This document shows positions 57,970 through 64,000 of a stretch of DNA of 64,000 bases, piece after piece. This DNA is from Anaerorhabdus furcosa (lineage in GTDB: Bacteria > Bacillota_I > Bacilli_A > Erysipelotrichales > Erysipelotrichaceae): contig NZ_FUWY01000009.1 in assembly GCF_900167375.1 (NCBI RefSeq), forward strand, positions 1-64,000, in the 5' to 3' direction. Under the pieces are notes generated by a model that was given only the letters and a program-made list of their open reading frames with translations, was not told where the DNA came from and searched no databases. Position numbers and translations under genes: made by a program. How positions within the stretch are numbered: position 1 is the stretch's first letter; each line of letters begins with the position of its first letter.

Positions 57970-59766
57970 ATGAATACATGGGATTTTGTGAAGAAGTATT
58001 GTAAGGACAACCAAGTTAAGCTCTATATAATGATTGTCGTTACCTTACTGTATGCATTTTTAAACCTAGTTTCACCGCTTATCTTTAGCTTCTTTATTGA
58101 TAATATTATTGATAATAAACCTATCACCAATGAATTGTTTGGAAGTATTCTGAATTTTCTAGGTGGTCGTGACTATGTAAGGTCGAATCTATGGATAGGT
58201 GCAGCGTGTGTGTTATTTGTGAATGTATTTGTCTGTTTAGGCGTATTTATTCGAGGACGTTTAAACGGTATTATATCTGAAAATATGAGTTATCATATCC
58301 GTAATGATTTATATGATCATTTGCAACATTTACCATATGCTTATCATGTTTCTGCGAAAACAGGAGATTTAGTTCAACGCTGTACAAGTGATGTTGAACA
58401 GGTTCGTAAAGTATTTGCAGGACAATTATCAGAAATGATTTATTCAGTTGCGACTGCTGTTATCGCAATTATTGTTCTATTTTCAATTTATCCACCCATG
58501 GCAATTCTAGCAATTGTTAGTATGCCATTATTAATCTTTTATGCTTATATCTTTTTCAAAAGAACACAAAAAACATTCTTAGAATCAGATGAAGCAGAGG
58601 GTACAATGACCACAACGATACAAGAAAGTTTATCTGGTATCCGTGTTATTAAAGCGTTTAATCGTGAACGTTATGAAATTGATCGTTTTGAAAAGAAGAA
58701 TGAAGTCTTTAAAAATTTGACATTTAAACTTATTCGATTATTAGGTGTTTATTGGAGTACGAGTGATTTAATTTGTTTATCTCAAATTCTATTGATTTTA
58801 GTAGTGGGTATCTTTACTGCAATTGCAGGTAATATTTCTGTAGGTAATTTCTTTGTTTTCATTTCTTATGAAACAATGATTTTATGGCCAATTAGAAATT
58901 TGGGAAGAATTTTAGCGGATATTGGTAAAGCAACTGTTTCAGTTGGACGTTTAAATGAAATACTCAATGAACCAGTAGAAGACATTACTACAGGTGTTAC
59001 ACCTGTAATCAAAGGTAAAATTGAATTTGATCATTGTGATTTCCAATATCATGATGCCAATGAACCAATTTTAAGAGATGTTTCATTTTCAATTGAACAG
59101 GGTGAAACTGTTGCGATTATTGGACCAACAGGTGCAGGTAAATCGACACTAGTTCATTTGTTATCTCGCTTATATGATTATACTGGGGGTTCAATTAAGA
59201 TTGATGGTGTTGAATTAAATACAATTCAAAGAGAACACATTCGTCGTCACATTGGAATTGTACTTCAAGAACCATTCTTATTCTCAAAAACAATTCATGA
59301 TAACATTCGTTTAGCAAATCGTTTTTCTGATGAAAGTAAAGTTGAAAGAGCAGCTCGTGTTGCCTCAGTGCATGAAGTAATACAAGAATTTGAACTTGGT
59401 TATGAAACACTTGTAGGTGAAAAAGGTGTTACTTTATCAGGTGGTCAAAAACAAAGAATTGCGATTGCACGTACCATTATTAATGAAACACCAATATTAA
59501 TATTTGATGATAGTTTAAGTGCAGTTGATACGGAAACAGATGCGAATATTCGTCGTGCATTAAATGAGTTAAACAAAGATACAACGAAGATTATTATTAC
59601 GCAACGTGTTTCTTCTGCACAAGATGCAGATAAAATCCTAGTCATTGAGGATGGAACAATAACACAAATTGGTAACCATGATTCATTAATTCATGAAGAT
59701 GGTTTATACAAACGTATCTATGAAATACAAAGTTCATTTATTAAAGGAGGTGATGAGAATGACTAG
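57970..59766 (+). CDS. ABC exporter half-transporter, subunit A
   Basis: 598 residues. Six transmembrane helices (about 20-330) are fused to a nucleotide-binding domain with Walker A GPTGAGKST, signature LSGGQKQRIA and Walker B ILIFDDSLSAVD. The residue after the Walker B Asp is Asp instead of the catalytic Glu, so this is the degenerate half of a heterodimer, as in BmrC-like pairs. It overlaps the second half-transporter by 8 nt. Probably a multidrug or lipid exporter; substrate unknown. Confidence 0.92.
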   Translation: MNTWDFVKKYCKDNQVKLYIMIVVTLLYAFLNLVSPLIFSFFIDNIIDNKPITNELFGSILNFLGGRDYVRSNLWIGAACVLFVNVFVCLGVFIRGRLNGIISENMSYHIRNDLYDHLQHLPYAYHVSAKTGDLVQRCTSDVEQVRKVFAGQLSEMIYSVATAVIAIIVLFSIYPPMAILAIVSMPLLIFYAYIFFKRTQKTFLESDEAEGTMTTTIQESLSGIRVIKAFNRERYEIDRFEKKNEVFKNLTFKLIRLLGVYWSTSDLICLSQILLILVVGIFTAIAGNISVGNFFVFISYETMILWPIRNLGRILADIGKATVSVGRLNEILNEPVEDITTGVTPVIKGKIEFDHCDFQYHDANEPILRDVSFSIEQGETVAIIGPTGAGKSTLVHLLSRLYDYTGGSIKIDGVELNTIQREHIRRHIGIVLQEPFLFSKTIHDNIRLANRFSDESKVERAARVASVHEVIQEFELGYETLVGEKGVTLSGGQKQRIAIARTIINETPILIFDDSLSAVDTETDANIRRALNELNKDTTKIIITQRVSSAQDADKILVIEDGTITQIGNHDSLIHEDGLYKRIYEIQSSFIKGGDEND

Positions 59767-61597
59767 TCAATTCCAAGAACAAGAATATAATACGAATTCT
59801 TTAGATACAAGTTTATGGCGTAGAATCTTAGGCATGATGAAATCACAAAAGAAGAACTTGTATATGTTGTTTTTCTTGAATTTCTTCATCGCAATTTTGG
59901 ATGTTGGATTTCCATTCATGAATAAAATCGCAATTGATTATTTTGTAGGGAATGGCATTATCGATTATAAACTTACAATCTTCATCGTTATCTTTATTGT
60001 TGGTATCATCGCTCAAGCAGCAATTGTTTATTTGTTCTTCTTACAAGCAGGTAAAATAGAAATGAATTTTGCTTATGAGGTAAGAGAGAAAGCTTTCCAT
60101 AAATTACAATCTTTATCCTTCTCCTATTTTGATAAGACACCTATTGGGTGGTTAATGGCTCGTATGACCAGTGATATTGGTCGACTTGCAGAAATCTTAT
60201 CATGGAGTTTGATGGATTTAGTTTGGGGCTTTAGTGTCATGGTGGGTGTAACAATTGTTATGCTTATCGTGAACTGGAAACTTGCATTGCTAGTATTAAT
60301 TGTAGTTCCGATTCTTGCTTATCTAAGTGTGTGGTTTCAAATTCGCATCCTTAAAAATTACCGTTCTGTTCGTAAAATAAATTCACGTATTACAAGTGGA
60401 TTTAATGAAGGAATCACGGGTGCTAAGACAACAAAAACATTAGTATTAGAAGAAAAGAACTTTAGAGAATTTGAAGAAGAAACTCAAAACATGAGACGTT
60501 CTAGTATTAAAGCTGCAACGTTATCTGCATTATTTATGCCACTAGTTATGGGACTTGGATCAATTAGTACTGCTGCAATTCTATGGTATGGTGGATATGA
60601 AGTTTTATTAGGTACATTACAATTTGGAACACTAATGATGTTTACGCAATATGCAACGCAATTCTTTGAACCTTTACGACAAATCGCAAGATTAATTGCT
60701 GAGCTACAAATGGCACAAGCGAGTGCTGAACGTGTATTAAGTTTATTAGATAGTCAACCAGATATTGTTGATAAACCAGAGGTCATTGAAAAATATGGTA
60801 CTTTATTTGATCCAAAAACAGAGAATTATGAACCGATTAAAGGGAATGTTGAATTTAGAAATGTGAGTTTCCATTATTTACCAGGAGAGCCAGTGTTGAA
60901 GAACTTTAACCTAACTGTAAAAGAGGGACAAACAGTTGCTTTGGTGGGTGAGACTGGATCGGGTAAGAGTACAATTGTTAACTTACTATGTCGCTTCTAT
61001 GAACCAGTGGAAGGACAGATCTTAATTGATGGTGTTGAGTATCGTGATCGCTCTTTGGGTTGGTTAAGATCACGTCTAGGCTATGTACTTCAATCACCAC
61101 ATCTATTCTCAGGAACGATTAAAGAAAACATTCGTTTTGGTCGATTGGATGCAACTGATGAAGAAATTATTGATGCTTGTCAACTTGTGAATGCACATGA
61201 GTTTATTACAAAGCTAGAAAATGGATATGAAACTGAAGTTGGAGAGGGTGGAGGAAAGTTATCTACTGGTCAAAAACAATTGATTTCATTTGCACGTGCA
61301 GTGCTTGTAAATCCTCGAATCTTTGTTCTTGATGAAGCTACATCTTCAATTGATACTGAAACAGAACAAATTATTCAACATACAATTGATCATGTTTTAA
61401 CTCATCATACAAGTTTTATTATCGCTCATAGATTGTCAACAATCGTAAATGCGGATATAATCTTAGTTATAAAGAAGGGAATTGTAGTTGAATCGGGAAC
61501 TCATAGTGAATTGATGGCTAAAAAAGGATATTATTATCGTTTGTATACCAATCAATTTAATGAAGATTTGGAAAATAAACTACTACATAAAGGATAA
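59759..61597 (+). CDS. ABC exporter half-transporter, subunit B
   Basis: 612 residues. Six transmembrane helices, then a nucleotide-binding domain with Walker A GETGSGKST and a full Walker B IFVLDEATSSID that keeps the catalytic Glu. The signature is LSTGQKQLIS, an S-T for S-G change. The two halves complement each other: one has the canonical signature, the other the catalytic Glu, which gives one full site per dimer. ATG 59759 follows AAAGGAGG. BmrD-like; the upstream frame is rejected. Confidence 0.92.
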   Translation: MTSQFQEQEYNTNSLDTSLWRRILGMMKSQKKNLYMLFFLNFFIAILDVGFPFMNKIAIDYFVGNGIIDYKLTIFIVIFIVGIIAQAAIVYLFFLQAGKIEMNFAYEVREKAFHKLQSLSFSYFDKTPIGWLMARMTSDIGRLAEILSWSLMDLVWGFSVMVGVTIVMLIVNWKLALLVLIVVPILAYLSVWFQIRILKNYRSVRKINSRITSGFNEGITGAKTTKTLVLEEKNFREFEEETQNMRRSSIKAATLSALFMPLVMGLGSISTAAILWYGGYEVLLGTLQFGTLMMFTQYATQFFEPLRQIARLIAELQMAQASAERVLSLLDSQPDIVDKPEVIEKYGTLFDPKTENYEPIKGNVEFRNVSFHYLPGEPVLKNFNLTVKEGQTVALVGETGSGKSTIVNLLCRFYEPVEGQILIDGVEYRDRSLGWLRSRLGYVLQSPHLFSGTIKENIRFGRLDATDEEIIDACQLVNAHEFITKLENGYETEVGEGGGKLSTGQKQLISFARAVLVNPRIFVLDEATSSIDTETEQIIQHTIDHVLTHHTSFIIAHRLSTIVNADIILVIKKGIVVESGTHSELMAKKGYYYRLYTNQFNEDLENKLLHKG

Positions 61598-61599
61598 TC

Positions 61600-62106
61600 A
61601 TGATTTCTTATAAAATGGAAGATGTTGTAGAAACTACGATTGAAGATGGAATATGGCTTGATTTCTTAGAACAAACTTGGATTTTCTTTATTAAAGACTC
61701 CATATGGGTGGATGAAGAAATTCAAACATTTAAGAAAAAGAAATTACATTTAAGTTATTTTCAAAAAGGAATTGTGGATGGATTTCTCATTGATGTCAAT
61801 GATGTGATTGAAACATCAGATGTGCCTTTCTGTATCCTAGATGTAACGAAAGATTTCTTAAATACATTGAAAGATAACCAAAATTACAATGCCTTATTTT
61901 TACTTATTGATGGAAGTAATAAGATACGTGCACGTAAAGAGGGAGCTATGTCATTTGAAGTAAGTTCTGTGATTAAGCATTGCTTACGTGAGCAAAGAAT
62001 GAATGATTATGATGAAAAGGCATTTAATATCGCACTAACAAAGATGCAAAAACGATATGAACCTTATGAGTTAGAAGAATTCATTAAAACATCTCAAGAT
62101 TTTTAA
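61600..62106 (+). CDS. Hypothetical soluble protein after the ABC pair
   Basis: 168 residues, acidic and aromatic-rich, no signal peptide or membrane helix (MEDVVETTIEDGIWLDFLEQ). A middle part (VPFCILDVTKDFLNTL, ALFLLIDGSNKIRARKEG) suggests an alpha/beta fold, and the C-terminus is helical. It starts 2 nt after the ABC gene with AAAGGA inside that gene's end, so it is the last gene of the operon and may serve the exporter. I do not recognise the family. Confidence 0.6.
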   Translation: MISYKMEDVVETTIEDGIWLDFLEQTWIFFIKDSIWVDEEIQTFKKKKLHLSYFQKGIVDGFLIDVNDVIETSDVPFCILDVTKDFLNTLKDNQNYNALFLLIDGSNKIRARKEGAMSFEVSSVIKHCLREQRMNDYDEKAFNIALTKMQKRYEPYELEEFIKTSQDF

Positions 62107-62123
62107 AAATTAAGAAATGAGGG

Positions 62124-62150
62124 AAAGACTAGTGTAAAACTAGTCTTTTT
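62124..62150 (+). terminator. Terminator before lspA
   Basis: Perfect stem AAAGACTAGT / ACTAGTCTTT with GTAAA loop and TT. Confidence 0.85.
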
Positions 62151-62158
62151 GGTATAAT
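62150..62158 (+). promoter_or_regulatory. Extended -10 promoter of lspA
   Basis: TGGTATAAT directly at the end of the preceding terminator, 22 nt before the lspA ATG. Confidence 0.6.
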
Positions 62159-62180
62159 TACATCTTGTAAAGGTGAGAAT

Positions 62181-62651
62181 ATGAAACGTAAAGAACTATT
62201 TATATTAATTGGAATACTTGTTTTAGATTTAGGAACAAAATTAATTGTTCAATCTAATTTAGATTTACACCATCAAATACCGATTATTGACAATTTTTTC
62301 TACATTACTTACGCCAAAAATACAGGTGCTGCATGGAGTATGTTTAGTGGACGTGTTGGGATTTTAACATTGATGTCACTTGCGGGAGTTGGTTTATTTT
62401 CTTATATGTTTTCCCGTGTACCTGAAGAAAATAAATGGGAAAGAATTAGTATTGTTTTAATGATAGCAGGAGCGGCAGGTAATTTATTTGATCGCTTTGT
62501 ATTTGGATATGTAAGAGACTTTTTAGACTTTGTTATTTTTGGATATGATTTTCCAATCTTTAATATTGCCGACTCAGCTCTATGCATAGGTATCGGTTTA
62601 CTTATTGTGATTACCTTATTTAAGAAGGAGGAAGTGAATGGAAAGAATTAA
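62181..62651 (+). CDS. lspA: Signal peptidase II
   Basis: 156 residues with four transmembrane helices. It cleaves prolipoprotein signal peptides after diacylglyceryl addition; several substrates are encoded in this window. The two catalytic aspartates lie in GNLFDRFVFGYVRDFLD and FNIADSALCIG. TYAKNTGAAWS is the other signature. AAAGGTGAG precedes the ATG. It overlaps the RluD-type gene by 14 nt, the usual lspA-rluD pair. Confidence 0.96.
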   Translation: MKRKELFILIGILVLDLGTKLIVQSNLDLHHQIPIIDNFFYITYAKNTGAAWSMFSGRVGILTLMSLAGVGLFSYMFSRVPEENKWERISIVLMIAGAAGNLFDRFVFGYVRDFLDFVIFGYDFPIFNIADSALCIGIGLLIVITLFKKEEVNGKN

Positions 62652-63552
62652 CTATTTAATTGATGAAACTGAAGAGGGTGGACGCCTTGATAAAATTTTA
62701 AGTGAGAAAAGTGAAGATTTTTCTCGTGCAAGAATTCAACAACTTTTAGATCAAGGATTAATCCTTGTAAATGATGAAATAAAGAAAAATAACTACAAAG
62801 TAAAACGTGGTGATGAAATCACGATTGATATACCAGAGGTTAAAGAATTGGAAGCATTTCCACAAGATTTGAATTTGGATATTCTGTATGAAGATGAAGA
62901 TATTATAGTTGTAAATAAACCTAAAGGAATGGTTGTTCATCCAGGTGCAGGAAACCCTGATCATACTTTAGTGAATGGACTTTTATTCCATTGTAAAGAC
63001 TTATCAGGTATTAATGGTGTTCTTCGTCCAGGTATTGTACATCGTATTGATAAAGATACAACCGGATGTATTGTTGCTTGTAAAAATGACAAAGCGCATG
63101 AAGCAATTTCAAAACAACTTTCAAATAAAACTTGTTCAAGAGATTATATTGCAATTGTACATGGTGAATTACCTCATGAATATGGGACAATTGATGCGCC
63201 AATAGGTAGAGATAGCAAAGATCGTCAAAAGATGACGGTAACGGATAAAAATGGTAGAGATGCAGTTACTCATTTTAAAGTAGAAGAACGCTTTAAAGGA
63301 TTCACACTGGTTAGTTTTAAATTAGAAACAGGTAGAACACATCAAATTCGTGTTCATATGCAATACATTGGATATCCAATTGTAGGTGATCCTAAATATG
63401 CTTTCCGTAATACAAGAACTGATACAGAGGGTCAAGTACTGCATGCTGAGGCATTAACACTGGTCCATCCTACAACCAATGAAACAATGACTTTCAAAGC
63501 TCCTTTACCTGATTACTTTAAAGCATTAATTGAGGAAATGAGAGGGTATTAG
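62638..63552 (+). CDS. rluD: RluD-family 23S rRNA pseudouridine synthase
   Basis: 304 residues. An S4 RNA-binding domain (about 12-75) precedes the RluA/RluD catalytic domain with HRIDKDTTGCIVACKND, where the Asp in RID is the nucleophile, and ETGRTHQIRVHMQYIGYPIVGDPKY. It isomerises uridines in helix 69-type regions of 23S rRNA. AAGGAGG lies in the lspA end. The next gene starts 1 nt after its stop. RluD versus other RluA-family specificity is not decided by sequence alone. Confidence 0.94.
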   Translation: MERINYLIDETEEGGRLDKILSEKSEDFSRARIQQLLDQGLILVNDEIKKNNYKVKRGDEITIDIPEVKELEAFPQDLNLDILYEDEDIIVVNKPKGMVVHPGAGNPDHTLVNGLLFHCKDLSGINGVLRPGIVHRIDKDTTGCIVACKNDKAHEAISKQLSNKTCSRDYIAIVHGELPHEYGTIDAPIGRDSKDRQKMTVTDKNGRDAVTHFKVEERFKGFTLVSFKLETGRTHQIRVHMQYIGYPIVGDPKYAFRNTRTDTEGQVLHAEALTLVHPTTNETMTFKAPLPDYFKALIEEMRGY

Positions 63553-63553
63553 T

Positions 63554-64000
63554 ATGGCATTAGAGAGAGATTTAATTTTAATGAAATTGGCACAATACTT
63601 TGTAACAAAGTATCAATATAAATTTGTTGATATCAAACAAAACAATCATGAAATTTGGTTAGGAAGTAATCATAGTGATGAGTATCCTGTTATCCGTATT
63701 TCTTTAACCAATGCATCTGCTGCGACGTTTGAGAAATCACGTTTACTTGAAACAAGTAAAGCAATCTGTGATTTCTTTCATAAAAACGCAAAGCTATTGG
63801 ATATTCATGTTTCAGATGAATTGATTGAAACAAGTGAAGAAGAATTCATTCAAGTAGGAATCACGGATGATAAGATTACAGGTGTTGATATAACAAATAC
63901 ATTCCCGGATTTTCAAAATGCAGTTTTGGAAATTCACAAGTTTAAAGAAAATCAAACACCACAAACACCATTTGATACCTTTAATCCTGCAAGAAAAACA
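63554..64000 (+). CDS. N-terminal part of a probable rhomboid protease (YqgP-like), cut by window edge
   Basis: 149 codons open to the right edge: MALERDLILMKLAQYFVTKY, later EIWLGSNHSDEYPVIRISL. No membrane helix is reached. The layout (short helix, EIWL, VIRI, then an acidic middle and a PxTPFDTFNP tail) resembles the cytoplasmic N-terminal domain that precedes the rhomboid core in B. subtilis YqgP. The actual rhomboid helices would lie beyond the window, so the call is tentative. It overlaps nothing and starts 1 nt after rluD, in the same operon. Confidence 0.45.
   Translation, partial: MALERDLILMKLAQYFVTKYQYKFVDIKQNNHEIWLGSNHSDEYPVIRISLTNASAATFEKSRLLETSKAICDFFHKNAKLLDIHVSDELIETSEEEFIQVGITDDKITGVDITNTFPDFQNAVLEIHKFKENQTPQTPFDTFNPARKT

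Noticed and set aside
1-64000. tRNA, rRNA, prophage or integrative element
   Set aside because: No cloverleaf, rRNA segment, integrase or phage structural gene was recognised, apart from the IS edge at the left end.

Overview
The window is 64 kb of AT-rich chromosomal DNA from a low-GC Gram-positive bacterium (Bacillota). EzrA, ScpA/ScpB, RqcH, a NifZ-ThiI pair, a T-box leader on leuS, a guanine riboswitch on purF and strong AGGAGG-type ribosome binding sites all point there. The mix of Ktr/Trk K+ systems, a TIGR03905-type TSCPD protein and small T/P-rich lipoproteins would suit the class Erysipelotrichia, but that placement is inference. TGA acts as a stop and TGG codes Trp, so the standard code applies. 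I found no rRNA, tRNA, CRISPR array or prophage. The only mobile DNA is the edge of an IS3-type element at the left end.

Layout. 1-264 is the insertion-sequence edge. 374-5669 is a leftward K+ homeostasis block: trkH, two separate TrkA-type subunits, a TPR protein, then a KdpE/KdpD-like two-component system with no kdpFABC beside it. 5814-14077 runs rightward: a diguanylate cyclase, a ClC antiporter, small proteins, Ogt, a large membrane-anchored glucosaminidase, a ParB-like mini-protein and RluB. 14078-21635 holds RqcH, Gmk, S4 with an autoregulatory-type leader, then EzrA-NifZ-ThiI in the Bacillus-like order. 21728-24306 is a YtrA-type GntR/ABC operon. 24351-29671 is mostly leftward housekeeping (phosphoesterase, MnmM/YtqA tRNA-modification pair, DegV, hemolysin III). 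29809-31479 carries three paralogous lipoproteins, followed by T-box-controlled leuS, a GGDEF protein and scpAB.

36867-40268 is the most unusual locus. It has a BlaI-type repressor with twin operators, a BlaR1-type M56 metalloprotease whose outer domain is not penicillin-binding, and a lipoprotein made of two further copies of that same outer domain. Next come purF under a guanine riboswitch with a possible 12-codon leader peptide, a DUF554 protein, Mrp, a two-component system and an SdpR/SdpI-like pair fused into an ABC-2 exporter operon with twin operators. 50187-64000 holds an alkylsulfatase-like enzyme, a ZIP transporter, rubrerythrin, a DEAD-box helicase, a second K+ system (KtrBA), a heterodimeric ABC exporter, LspA, an RluD-type synthase and the start of a probable rhomboid protease.

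The genes are mostly core physiology. Several one-component or membrane-sensing circuits sit among them (BlaI/BlaR-like, SdpR/SdpI-like, YtrA-like, KdpDE-Trk) with operator candidates readable in the DNA. All assignments rest on reading motifs and comparing sequences by eye; no database search was possible.
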